From: Acetobacteraceae bacterium
Lineage (GTDB): Bacteria > Bacillota > Sulfobacillia > JAIMBG01
DNA: 39,452 nt
Reading direction: 5' to 3'
Assembly: GCA_023511555.1 (NCBI GenBank)
Contig: JAIMBG010000003.1
Span: 1-39,452, forward strand
Positions within the stretch are counted from its first letter, which is position 1. Every line of letters starts with the position of its first letter. Below are positions 1-10,930 of the stretch, one piece after another. The notes under the pieces are model-generated. The model saw only the letters and a program-made list of their open reading frames with translations. It was not told where the DNA came from and did not search any database. Made by a program: the position numbers and the translations under genes.

Positions 1-790
1 GGATGCCGAAGTCCTGGAACCAGGAGATGAAGCGACGCACCACGGCGATGGGCAGCGCCTCGGGCAGGGTCACGAAGAAGAAGGCCGTCAGGCCCGTGTC
101 GGTGAGCAGCCGCTTGGCGGCGGCGATGCGGTCACGGAAGTGCAGCAGGTAGTCCAGCAGCGGGTCGGCTTCCTCCTGCTTGCTGTAGGAGAGGAGGCGC
201 CGCAGCGAGCGGGCCTCTTCCCGGCTCTGCACCATCTTCTGCACCCACATGGAGTAGACGGCGGACATCCCCAGCAGCCTGCGGGCGTTGGCAGTGGGGG
301 CTGTGTCGAAGACGTAGACCTCGTACTCGCCGCGGAAAATCACGTCGATCATGCTCTCGAACATGGCCGATTCCTCGAAGGCCGGGTTCATGGTGGCCGA
401 CTCCACGAAGGCGTCGGCGCGGGTGCGGATCTCGGCGTACTTGAGGAACCAGTCGATCTTCTCCTTGATCTCCCGTTTGGACCGCTCGATGGTCTCCCGC
501 GTGTCGATCTCCAGGGCAGATAGCCCCTCTGCTCCCCGCACCGGTGTGACCCGGCCGAAGACGTCCTGGTCCAGCAGCCCGCTGAGGCTGTGCACCGGGT
601 TGGTGGAGACCAGCAGCACGCGCCGCCGCTGGGCCAGCCCCAGGGCCGCCGCCCCGGCCAGCACCGTCTTGCCCACGCCGCCCTTGCCGCCGAAGAAGAG
701 GTACTTCAAGGTGGGGCGGGCCTCGATGACGGAGGACAGCGGTTCCTCCACCAGATCCGCCCAGGTGGCGCTAGCTATCTGCACGCTCAC
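1..790 (-). CDS. ArsA/GET3-family ATPase, second of tandem pair (3' end truncated by window edge)
   Basis: Reverse-strand translation from GTG ~790: VSVQIASATWADLVEEPLSSVIEARPTLKYLFFGGKGGVGKTVLAGAAALGLAQRRRVLLVSTNPVHSLSGLL...; deviant Walker A KGGVGKT; open to window edge; start overlaps the 3' end of the upstream ATPase gene. Confidence 0.85.
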   Translation of the reverse strand, partial: MSVQIASATWADLVEEPLSSVIEARPTLKYLFFGGKGGVGKTVLAGAAALGLAQRRRVLLVSTNPVHSLSGLLDQDVFGRVTPVRGAEGLSALEIDTRETIERSKREIKEKIDWFLKYAEIRTRADAFVESATMNPAFEESAMFESMIDVIFRGEYEVYVFDTAPTANARRLLGMSAVYSMWVQKMVQSREEARSLRRLLSYSKQEEADPLLDYLLHFRDRIAAAKRLLTDTGLTAFFFVTLPEALPIAVVRRFISWFQDFGI

Positions 791-1766
791 GTCCGTCTCC
801 CCCAAACATGGCATCGGCCATGCGCGCGATCATCTCCAGCCCGGTGACGTCCCGCTCGAACTCCGGAATCCAGGCCAGCACCTGCCCGCCGAAGAGGTCG
901 CTGATCTTCCGCAGGTAGCCCTGCTGCATCTGCAGCCGGTGCCGCAGGTAGTCGGGGATCTCCTCTTGGGCCAGGGCTTCGGGCAGCACGCGGTTGACGA
1001 TGTACCCGCTGATGGGGACCTGGAAGCGAGAGAAGAGCTGCGCCGCCTTCTGCGTGTCCAGCAGGACCATCTCCTCGGGTACGATGACGAAGAAGAAGGC
1101 TGTCCTCGCCTGGTCGGTTAGGATGCGGCTGCTGGTGGTGATGCGCTGCCGGATGTCCTGCAGCTCCTGCAGGATCAGGTCTTCTTGCAATTGCTCCCCC
1201 TTGAAGCGGGCGGCCATCTCCGCATACTGCTGCATCTCCTCGCGCAGCCGGGTGATGCGCTCGATCCACTCGTCGTATACGCTGGCCATGCTCAGGTAGT
1301 AGAGGGCGTGACCCAGGGGGACCAGGTCGTAGATGAAGTAGTCGTACCGTCCGGCCACCACGATGTCAACCACCTGGTCGAAGATGGCGCTCTCCTCCAT
1401 GGCCGGCTCGGCCGAGGCCGCGGCGATGTAGTGCTCAATCTCATCGGGCACGCGGTCGAAGCCGTACATCTCCAGGATCTTGCGACGGATTTGGTCCTGA
1501 TACTCCTTGATGTGCCGGTCGGCGTCGATCTCCTGGGCGAAGAGGCCGGGGATGATCTCTACGGGCCCCCGCCCGTAGATGTCCCGCTGGAAGATGTCGG
1601 AGAGGGAAGCCTGGGGATCCACGGAAAAGACCAGGACCTTGTACCCGCGGCGGGCCAGGTAGTAGGCGGTGGCCGCCGAAAACGAGGTCTTGCCCAGCCC
1701 GCCCTTCCCCCCGTACATGATGTAGCGCACGTCAGGGAACTTCTGAAAGAAAGCGGCCAGCGACAC
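771..1766 (-). CDS. ArsA/GET3-family ATPase, first of tandem pair
   Basis: 331 aa, YGGKGGLGKTSFSAATAYYLARRGYKVLVFSVDPQASLSDIF; GTG start with GGAGG upstream. Confidence 0.9.
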   Translation of the reverse strand: MSLAAFFQKFPDVRYIMYGGKGGLGKTSFSAATAYYLARRGYKVLVFSVDPQASLSDIFQRDIYGRGPVEIIPGLFAQEIDADRHIKEYQDQIRRKILEMYGFDRVPDEIEHYIAAASAEPAMEESAIFDQVVDIVVAGRYDYFIYDLVPLGHALYYLSMASVYDEWIERITRLREEMQQYAEMAARFKGEQLQEDLILQELQDIRQRITTSSRILTDQARTAFFFVIVPEEMVLLDTQKAAQLFSRFQVPISGYIVNRVLPEALAQEEIPDYLRHRLQMQQGYLRKISDLFGGQVLAWIPEFERDVTGLEMIARMADAMFGGDGRERADS

Positions 1767-1795
1767 CGCACTTCACCTCCTCCGGTGGGCCGGGG

Positions 1796-2185
1796 TCAAA
1801 ACAGCGCGTCGGTGAGGTCCTTCTCCCTCAGCATCCGCCGCTTCCAGGTCGCGATCTGCGGCACCACGTAGGGGAGCAGCCTCAGGGAGTAGTAGGGGGG
1901 CAGTATGGGCACTCCCAGAAGGTCGCCCATGGTGATGAGGATGAAGAGGTGCTCCATGCTGGACCGCGTCTTGAGCGCAAAGCGCGTCATGTCATGGGCG
2001 GCCATGCCGTAGACGAACTCCTTGACTATGCTCCCCACCGTCTCCCGGGGTTTCTTCTCCCCTGCGCCCTTAGCGCCGGCCCTCCCCGGGCCCTCGCCGG
2101 CAGCCTTCGCCGGGCCGCCCCCTTCGGCGGGCCCGGCGGCCTTCTCAGCCGCAGGCCGCTTTCTGCCTCGACCCAGGAAAGCCAC
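1796..2185 (-). CDS. Small conserved-looking protein with Ala/Gly/Pro/Lys-rich N-terminal linker and hydrophobic C-terminal segment, in cstA-arsA operon
   Basis: ORF 1796..2215; GTG at 2185 has AAGGAGG 8 nt upstream; C-terminal DMTRFALKTRSSMEHLFILITMGDLLGVPILPPYYSLRLLPYVVPQIATWKRRMLREKDLTDALF. Confidence 0.75.
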   Translation of the reverse strand: MAFLGRGRKRPAAEKAAGPAEGGGPAKAAGEGPGRAGAKGAGEKKPRETVGSIVKEFVYGMAAHDMTRFALKTRSSMEHLFILITMGDLLGVPILPPYYSLRLLPYVVPQIATWKRRMLREKDLTDALF

Positions 2186-2275
2186 GATGCCACCCTCCTT
2201 CCCCGTGGCGGGCAAAGGGACCGGGACCGGGCCCTGCAGGGGCCCGGCCCCGGCCCCGTGGCCGAACCCCGAACC

Positions 2276-3964
2276 CTAGTCCGCAGCGGCCGGGGCCTTC
2301 TTGGCTTCGGCCCGCTTGCGGTAGAACGCGCCGACGCCGTCCACCGCCAGCACGATGGCGGCCACGATGAGGAATATGCCGATGGCGGCGGCGATGATGT
2401 TGCCGCCCACCTCGACCCCCAGCGTCCGGCCGGCGGCGGGCTTGATGGTGCCCGCATACAGCTTCATGACCTTGATGATGAGGGTGTAGCTGGTGTAGCC
2501 CAGGGCGGCGATGGTGGTGACGAGCATGAACCACATGGGGCCGTATGTCCACCAGAAGTTCTTCTTCTGGCCGGCCAGCCAGATGGAGGCCAGCAGCAGC
2601 CCCAGCGCCGCCATGAGCTGGTTGGCGCCGCCGAACAGCGTCCAGATGTAGCTGAAGGTGCCCGTGACCACCAGCACCCAGGTGATTAACAGCGCGATGA
2701 GGGTGCCCACGTGGGGGTTGCGCAGGAACCCGGCCTTCTCCGGCGCCAGGTCGGCCGTGGCCACGCGGGCGAAGCGCACCGCGAGCTGCAGCACGGTGAT
2801 GGCCAGGACGACGAACATGGCCCCGGCGAAAGCCGCCCCGAAGCCGGAGGGGATCTTGAGGAAGGCGAGCAGGTTCGCCATCCCGCCCACGAACACCGAC
2901 GCCGGGCCGGCCTTAAGCGCCTCCTTGTAGGCGCCGAAGGTGGCGAAGCTGGCGGCTATGATGAGGGCCACCGTGGCCAGCACCATCTCGGTGAACATCG
3001 AGCCCGCCACCACGTACCGGGTGTCGGTCTCACGCTCCAACTGGCGGGACGTGCCCGAGGCCGACAGCAGCCCGTGCCAGCCGGATATCGCGCCGCAGGC
3101 GATGGTCACGAACAGTATGGGCCACAGCGGCCCGGCGCCGATCTTCCAGGTGGTGAAGACCGGGGCGCTGAACTGGGGATGACCGATGAAGATGCCTATT
3201 ACCGCGCCCACGATGCCCAGGAACACCAGGTAGAAGGCGATGTAGTTGACCGGCTGGGCGTATGCCCAGATGGGGAGCACCGCGCCCAGGTAGCTGAAGA
3301 ACAGGGTGTAGAGCAGGAGGATGTGGAAGTTCAGCTTGATGGGGAGCACGGTGCCCGCCCAGATGCACACGAACGACAGCACCACCATGATCACCGTGGT
3401 AAGGATGAGGTCCCACCGGGCCCGGTAGATGAGGAGACCGGTGCAGATGCCCAGCACCATGAGGCCGAGTATGGCCAGCGGGATGGACGTGGTGCTCATC
3501 ATGGCCCGGGTGATCATGTCGGCGAACGCGGCGCAGATGAGGATCAGGTAGAAGTAGATGAAGGCCAACAGCACGGAGCGGGCGCGGGGCGATATCAGGC
3601 GGTAGCTCAGGGCCCCGTAACTCTGGCCCTCGTTGCGGATGGAGGTCATGGCGGCGGCGTAGTCGTGCGCCCACCCGAACAGCAGCGTCCCCAACACGAC
3701 CCAGAGCAGGCCCGCCAGCCAGCCCCACTGCATGGCCACAATGGGCCCCACCACCGGGCCCAGGGCGGCGATGGACTTGAACTGGTAGCCGAACAGCACG
3801 TGCCGGCTGGTGGGCATGAAATCCACGCCGTCCATGTACATCTTGGCCGGCGTCACCTTGTTGGGGTCGGAGACTATCACCCTGCGGTCTATGTAGCGGA
3901 CGTAGACGTAGTACCCGAAGAATGCCACGACGAGGGCGATAGCCATAGCCAGAGCGGAATTCAT
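2276..3964 (-). CDS. cstA: Carbon starvation protein CstA family transporter
   Basis: Multi-TM protein; YVRYIDRRVIVSDPNKVTPAKMYMDGVDFMPTSRHVLFGYQFKSIAALGPVVGPIVAMQWGWLAGLLWV is CstA-typical; ATG at 3964 preceded by GGAGG. Confidence 0.93.
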   Translation of the reverse strand: MNSALAMAIALVVAFFGYYVYVRYIDRRVIVSDPNKVTPAKMYMDGVDFMPTSRHVLFGYQFKSIAALGPVVGPIVAMQWGWLAGLLWVVLGTLLFGWAHDYAAAMTSIRNEGQSYGALSYRLISPRARSVLLAFIYFYLILICAAFADMITRAMMSTTSIPLAILGLMVLGICTGLLIYRARWDLILTTVIMVVLSFVCIWAGTVLPIKLNFHILLLYTLFFSYLGAVLPIWAYAQPVNYIAFYLVFLGIVGAVIGIFIGHPQFSAPVFTTWKIGAGPLWPILFVTIACGAISGWHGLLSASGTSRQLERETDTRYVVAGSMFTEMVLATVALIIAASFATFGAYKEALKAGPASVFVGGMANLLAFLKIPSGFGAAFAGAMFVVLAITVLQLAVRFARVATADLAPEKAGFLRNPHVGTLIALLITWVLVVTGTFSYIWTLFGGANQLMAALGLLLASIWLAGQKKNFWWTYGPMWFMLVTTIAALGYTSYTLIIKVMKLYAGTIKPAAGRTLGVEVGGNIIAAAIGIFLIVAAIVLAVDGVGAFYRKRAEAKKAPAAAD

Positions 3965-4497
3965 CCTCCAATCCCCCCGTAACGTGGAATCCGAGTTGAA
4001 TCCCCGCCGCAAGCTCAGGCTTTCTGCCCCTCGAGCACCAACCGGGCCGCCTTACCCTTCCCCTCGAGGCATCACCTCCCTCGCCCCCGCGCGCGGTGCC
4101 CAGGACCACGGGGCCCTTCCAGGCGCCCGCGCCGTACCAGGACATGAAGGACTGCACCGGGCTAAGAGTTTCTCTGGCAGTCCTGCCCGTTCCTTCCTGT
4201 CGTCAGATTTTTCTGTGGGGGCGAAGGGGTCAGCCACCAGGAGGGAGCGCCTGCGATGCCTTGTGTGGGGCCGGCACGCCGCTACGCGGCCAGTGCGCTC
4301 ACCCCCTTGGCCGTCGCGGGTACCGGGCACCCGCGCCACGACTTCCAATGCATGCCGGCCCGTTGCGGGCTTCGCGTCGCCGAGAAGGCTGGCACTAAAG
4401 GAAATTGGGAGAAGATGTGGAACAATAAAGGGGGACGGGTGACAGAAGAGCTCAGAGAAACCCCGGGGAGGCCGAGAAGGAGGGGAGGCGCCCGGGA

Positions 4498-7266
4498 ATG
4501 AACCAGGGAGGGCCCAGCACCAATCCGGAAAGTGGCGGTGGATGCCCAGGCCGGGGTGCGGTTTGGCACCGGGTTGACCTGCACCTCCACAGCCCTGGTG
4601 TGGAGAGTTTCGCCTGCCCCTCCGGAGCCAACCTCAGCAGCGAGGCGGGGCGTGCAGAGGTTGTCGAGAAGTATCTCGCGCAACTGGCGAGCCAGAACAT
4701 CGGCGTCGCAGCGATCACGGACTACAACGGCATACGGCTACACTGGTTCGAGCTTCTCGCCGCTGGGGCCGCAAACCGTGGCATGGTGCTACTTCCAGGG
4801 GTGGAACTGTCCTTCAGGTCGGCCGGGAAGCACGGGCTTCACGTGCTAGCCGTCTTTGACCGCGACGCAGATTGGGCTGGGATCAACCGGTTCCTGCAGG
4901 CCCTGGACAGAGACCCCGCTACCCCGCTGTTCACGGACAGGCTACATCGCGACATTGACCCCAGAGGCAGCATCGCGGATGTACTAAAACAGGTGAGAGA
5001 CCGCTTCAATTGCCTGCTCATTTTTCCCCATCCGGAAGGGGATAACGGTTGCTTCAAAACCTTCAAAGCCCAAGACGCAGCTCGACTTCTGAAGGAGGTA
5101 CGGCCAGACGCAATAGAACACTTTCCGACGGTCGAAACCAGAAAGAAGGCGGCCGTTGAGGTGCTCGGTCCCGACTTCTGGCGCTACCTGTCGCTGGTCG
5201 AGTTCTCGGACGCCAAGCGCATTGAAGAAGTCGGCACCAGGACGTTGGCCGACGGGAGCCCCCGTGCGACCTTCATAAAGCTCAGCGCCACGGACGTGAG
5301 CGCTCTTCGGCTGGCACTCCACGACCCAGCAACGCGCCTGAGCATCGGCGGAATCCCGCGAGCCCCCCATGCCAGGATTGTAAGCACCGCTGTCGAGGGC
5401 TCTGGGTTCCTCGGCAATATCAGCATTGAGTGGAACGATGACCTTAATGTGATCATTGGAGGCAGAGGGGCCGGGAAGTCGGCCATTCTCGAGACGTTGC
5501 GCTACGCTTTGGCACTGTCTCCCTATTCGGACGAATCGTCCCGGATCGACTTGGTCCGGCATGCTCTAGGCAGCGGGGGCAAGGTAACCGTGGTGTTAAA
5601 CCGGCCGCTGGGAGGCGTCAAGAGCCGCGAGTATGTGGTAACTCGAGTCCTGGGCGAAGAGCCCCGCGTAACTGAGGCTGACACAGGAAAGCTTGTGGCC
5701 ATACCCCCCCGTCAGCTGCTGGGCCCGGTCGGCGGCCCCACGATACTTGGGCAGCGAGAGATCCAAGCAGTCTCTCAGAGTACTGGCTACCGCCTGGCTC
5801 TCCTGGATGAACTCATTGGTGACGAGGCACGCGAGCGTGCTAACGCGGTTCGTGAGGCTATCGAGGAACTTCGAGCCAACGCGCGAGAGATCCTGGCCGC
5901 CCGCAAGGCCCTGGAGAAGCGAGAGGAACACCGCCAGCGCCTGTTGGCAATCCGGCATGAACTTGATGTCTATGAGAGACACGGCGTTGCAGACAAGCTT
6001 AAAGAGGTCGGCGATCTACGTAGTGACGACCAACTCTTACGGACCGCAGGGGATACCATCAGGACGGTCAAAAGCGACTGGTCAGCCATGTGTCAGGATC
6101 TTCTTGCCGCGCTGGACGCGGGACACCGCGGCTTGCTTCGCGGCCAGAGCAAGCAGAAGGCACTGCTGGAGGAAGCTGCCCGGACCCTCGCGGAACTGCG
6201 GGACCGGTTGGGGTCCCTCTCGAAACAGGGCCTGACCCTGCTCGACGAAGCCGACCGGGCCTTTGGGGCATTTAGAGACCGATGGAAGGAGCTTATCCTC
6301 CCTCTGGAGGAGGAGATCAACCGCATCAAAAGGGAGGTACGTACCGACGTCCTCGACCCGGACCGCCTCTTGAGATTGGTCGAGGAGCAAACCGCCTTGA
6401 TGCCTTTGCTCGAAGACCTGGACCGGATGGAACGGCGACTCGCGGACCTGCTCGAGAAACGCCGGGACCTGCTCGCCCGAGTTGCCGACCTCAGGTTAGA
6501 GGAACACAAGCTTCGCAGAGAACGGGCCGATGCCATCTCGAGACTGTTACAGGACCGTCTATTACTTAGGATAGAGTTCAAGGGGCACAGGGAAGAGTAT
6601 AAGAAGCGGCTCGCGGCTATGCTGAAGGGGGCGGGTTTGTACCCTGATGCAATTGACAACATTGCAATGGCAACTGACGGGATCCAGTTGGCGGACGCTG
6701 TCCAGGGGGGCCCAGAAGTGGTTCAAGAGCGCTTTGGGCTCACCCCCGCAATGGCTCAACGGTTGGTCAAGCAACTTACGGACGACGAGTCGAGACTCTT
6801 CGAGTTGCAGACCATTATACCCGCCGACGCTGTGGCGGTGTACCTAAGAGTGGACGACGAGTATCGGCCCCTGGAAAGGTTGTCCCTGGGTCAGCGCGCG
6901 ACCGCCATCTTGCTGCTGCTGTTTGCGTTCCAGGGCCGTACTCTGGTGCTGGACCAGCCCGAGGACGACCTCGACAACAGATTCGTGTATGACGACATAG
7001 TACAGATCCTGAGAGAGCAAAAGGGCCTAAGAGATCCTGGGCACCGACGCCAGATCATCGCCGCCACTCATAGCGCTAACATCCCGGTACTAGGCGACGC
7101 TGAACTCGTGCTTGCCCTGGAGGCGAGAGAGGGCCGGGCCCACATAATCGGCCGCGCGTCGATTGACGACGCGCGCATTCGAGAGCTGGTCAAGGCGGTC
7201 ATGGAGGGCGGCGAAGAGGCCTTCCGGCGTCGGGCGGAAAAGTACGGGGGGGTTCCACCCTCATGA
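4498..7266 (+). CDS. PHP-domain / SMC-like AAA ATPase (TrlF-like; similar in architecture to the Ppl antiphage protein)
   Basis: 922 aa; PHP motif VDLHLHSPG and AAITDYNG near N-terminus; Walker A IIGGRGAGKSAILETLRYAL; long coiled-coil region; ABC-like signature LSLGQRATAILLLLF; Walker B TLVLDQPEDDLDNRF; RBS GGAGGGGAGG upstream of ATG. Confidence 0.88.
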   Translation: MNQGGPSTNPESGGGCPGRGAVWHRVDLHLHSPGVESFACPSGANLSSEAGRAEVVEKYLAQLASQNIGVAAITDYNGIRLHWFELLAAGAANRGMVLLPGVELSFRSAGKHGLHVLAVFDRDADWAGINRFLQALDRDPATPLFTDRLHRDIDPRGSIADVLKQVRDRFNCLLIFPHPEGDNGCFKTFKAQDAARLLKEVRPDAIEHFPTVETRKKAAVEVLGPDFWRYLSLVEFSDAKRIEEVGTRTLADGSPRATFIKLSATDVSALRLALHDPATRLSIGGIPRAPHARIVSTAVEGSGFLGNISIEWNDDLNVIIGGRGAGKSAILETLRYALALSPYSDESSRIDLVRHALGSGGKVTVVLNRPLGGVKSREYVVTRVLGEEPRVTEADTGKLVAIPPRQLLGPVGGPTILGQREIQAVSQSTGYRLALLDELIGDEARERANAVREAIEELRANAREILAARKALEKREEHRQRLLAIRHELDVYERHGVADKLKEVGDLRSDDQLLRTAGDTIRTVKSDWSAMCQDLLAALDAGHRGLLRGQSKQKALLEEAARTLAELRDRLGSLSKQGLTLLDEADRAFGAFRDRWKELILPLEEEINRIKREVRTDVLDPDRLLRLVEEQTALMPLLEDLDRMERRLADLLEKRRDLLARVADLRLEEHKLRRERADAISRLLQDRLLLRIEFKGHREEYKKRLAAMLKGAGLYPDAIDNIAMATDGIQLADAVQGGPEVVQERFGLTPAMAQRLVKQLTDDESRLFELQTIIPADAVAVYLRVDDEYRPLERLSLGQRATAILLLLFAFQGRTLVLDQPEDDLDNRFVYDDIVQILREQKGLRDPGHRRQIIAATHSANIPVLGDAELVLALEAREGRAHIIGRASIDDARIRELVKAVMEGGEEAFRRRAEKYGGVPPS

Positions 7267-8450
7267 ACTGGGTGGAGCTTCGGGCCCGCATCGCCAAGTG
7301 GGAGGATCTCCATACGGAGTTCAAGGAGTGGCTACCGCATAAGGATGACGTAGCTGCGAGCCTGGTGGCGTTCGCAAACACGGACGGGGGGCAATTGGTA
7401 ATCGGAGTCACGAAGGAGCGTCTCATCAAGGGAGTCGACGACGCGGATGCTGTGGCTCGGCTGGTGGACGACGTTGCCACCAACAACTGCGAGCCGCCGA
7501 TCACGGTGATCCAGGAGGTCTTGTGGCCCGACAACCACGGACCGGGGGCCGAGACAACCCTCACGGCCAGACCAGTCCTGGTGGTGAACATCCCCAAAGG
7601 GGATCAGCGTCCGTACCGTACTAACCGGGGTGTATTCTACATCCGGACGACATCGGGGCGCCGCAGCGCGTCCCGCGAAGAACTGCTGCGCCTCTTCCAG
7701 GCCACGGAGAGCCTGTACTACGACGAAACACCGCTCCATCGCCTTTCCCTGTCTGACTTCGATTTTGACTCCCTCGACAGGTACCTTGAGGCCACGGGGC
7801 AGCGGCAGCTTCACGGCGACCCGGAACGCCTGCTGACAAACTGGGGCCTCTACCGCAACGGCCACCCCACAATCGCCGGCCTCGTCCTCTTTGGGCGCGA
7901 GCCCCAGCGGCACCTCCCCTTCGCTCAGATCAACGCGGCTCGCTTCCCCGGTAGGGACAGCTCCTTGGAACCGTCTGACCGGAAGGACCTGACAGGCAGG
8001 CTCCTGGACGTGATCGACCAGGCAGAGCGCTTCCTGGACCTCCACCTCAGGGTCCCCCACGAGATCCGCGGCTTCGAGCCCGAACCCAAGCCGGAGCTGC
8101 CCAAGGAGGCCCTCCGAGAGGCCATCGTCAACGCCGTGGCCCACCGTGACTACACGATCCACGGCCCCGTCCGGCTGTTCGTGTTCGACGACCGCGTGGA
8201 GGTCCACACCCCCGGCAAGCCCCCGAACACCGTCGACGAGGGTGCCATGCGCGCTGGAACCCACGTGGTCCGCAACCCGCGCATATACGCGCGGCTTTCC
8301 GACGCCGGCCTGGTCACGCGGGCCGGAACCGGAATCCCCCGCATCATCCGACTGGTAAAGCAGGCCACAGGCCGCGACATCGAGATAAACGTACGGGAGT
8401 TCGAGGTCCTGTTGACCATCCCCAGAACCCGCGCCGACTCCGCGCCGTAA
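7263..8450 (+). CDS. AlbA_2 (Schlafen AlbA-like) / RecG-like HATPase_c_4 domain protein, translationally coupled to upstream ATPase
   Basis: 395 aa; DLHTEFKEWLPHKDDVAASLVAFANTDGGQLVIGV (AlbA_2), C-terminal EALREAIVNAVAHRDYTIHGPVRLFVFDDRVEVHTPGKPP (HATPase_c_4); ATGA overlap with preceding stop. Confidence 0.88.
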   Translation: MNWVELRARIAKWEDLHTEFKEWLPHKDDVAASLVAFANTDGGQLVIGVTKERLIKGVDDADAVARLVDDVATNNCEPPITVIQEVLWPDNHGPGAETTLTARPVLVVNIPKGDQRPYRTNRGVFYIRTTSGRRSASREELLRLFQATESLYYDETPLHRLSLSDFDFDSLDRYLEATGQRQLHGDPERLLTNWGLYRNGHPTIAGLVLFGREPQRHLPFAQINAARFPGRDSSLEPSDRKDLTGRLLDVIDQAERFLDLHLRVPHEIRGFEPEPKPELPKEALREAIVNAVAHRDYTIHGPVRLFVFDDRVEVHTPGKPPNTVDEGAMRAGTHVVRNPRIYARLSDAGLVTRAGTGIPRIIRLVKQATGRDIEINVREFEVLLTIPRTRADSAP

Positions 8451-8473
8451 AAAAAGGCCGCCTCTCGGCGGCC
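8449..8473 (-). terminator. Rho-independent terminator of groESL operon
   Basis: Reverse strand GGCCGCC-GAGA-GGCGGCC followed by TTTTTTT. Confidence 0.85.
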
Positions 8474-8602
8474 GTAAACAGACAGTCCTCAGCCCTAACA
8501 CAGCACGGCAAACCCAGGCCGGAGCCGCGGCCCGGCCCCGCGGGTGCAGCCCCCGGGCAGCCCTGCGGGGCCGGCGCCGGCGCGCACTTCCGCCCTCCCC
8601 GT

Positions 8603-10219
<1,617 letters not shown>

Positions 10220-10257
10220 CTAAAGCCCCCTCCCTCTTCGCCGGGTAGAGGTCCCGG

Positions 10258-10545
10258 TCACTCCACCACGGCCAGGACGTCGCGCTCGCTCAGGATCAGG
10301 ATTTCCTCACCCTCCAGCTTGACCTCGGAGCCGGAGTACTTGGAGAAGATGATCCTGTCGCCCACCTTGACCTCGAGGGGCACCTTCTCCCCGTTGTCCA
10401 GGACGCGACCGGACCCCACCGCCAGGACCTTGCCCTGCTGCGGCTTCTCCTTGGCGGTGTCGGGGAGAACGATGCCGCCCTTGGTCCGCTCCTCCTGCTC
10501 TATGACCTGGACCACCACCCGGTCTCCCAGCGGCCTCAGCTTCAT
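10258..10545 (-). CDS. groES: Co-chaperonin GroES
   Basis: 95 aa; [47 protein letters not shown]. Confidence 0.99.
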   Translation of the reverse strand: MKLRPLGDRVVVQVIEQEERTKGGIVLPDTAKEKPQQGKVLAVGSGRVLDNGEKVPLEVKVGDRIIFSKYSGSEVKLEGEEILILSERDVLAVVE

Positions 10546-10595
10546 TCCCCAGCTCCCTCCTTACGTACCCGGCGTGACGCCCCCCCAGGGGCCTG

Positions 10596-10622
10596 TTAGC
10601 ACTCCAGGCCGGTGAGTGCTAA
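10596..10622. promoter_or_regulatory. CIRCE element (HrcA operator) upstream of groESL
   Basis: TTAGCACTC-CAGGCCGGT-GAGTGCTAA, perfect 9-N9-9 inverted repeat 51 nt upstream of groES start. Confidence 0.97.
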
Positions 10623-10930
10623 CCCACCAATATAATAAACAGCCGCCCTCCCCCCAGTCAACATACAATAGCGGTGCCTCTAAAGCCATCCAGCAGCACA
10701 CTCCGCCGCCGGGGGCGTTTAACCTCGCTCTATCTCGCCCTAGCTCCCTCGGACTCATGTGGAGCGCAGCGCCACCCCTCCGGCACCTCGAACCGTAGCC
10801 TGCCTCCCCAGGCTATTATTGCCCCCGCCGGTGCGCTTATGCGAACGTCCCGCCGCCTGCCCGCCCCTTCCAGGCGGAGGATGCGGGCCCCGCATCCGGA
10901 CGGCCCCCCGGCTCCCTGGACGGCGGGCAG

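Noticed and set aside
1-1766. Arsenic-resistance operon
   Set aside because: ArsA-like ATPases are present but no arsB/arsR/arsD/arsC; the neighbours are cstA and a small protein.
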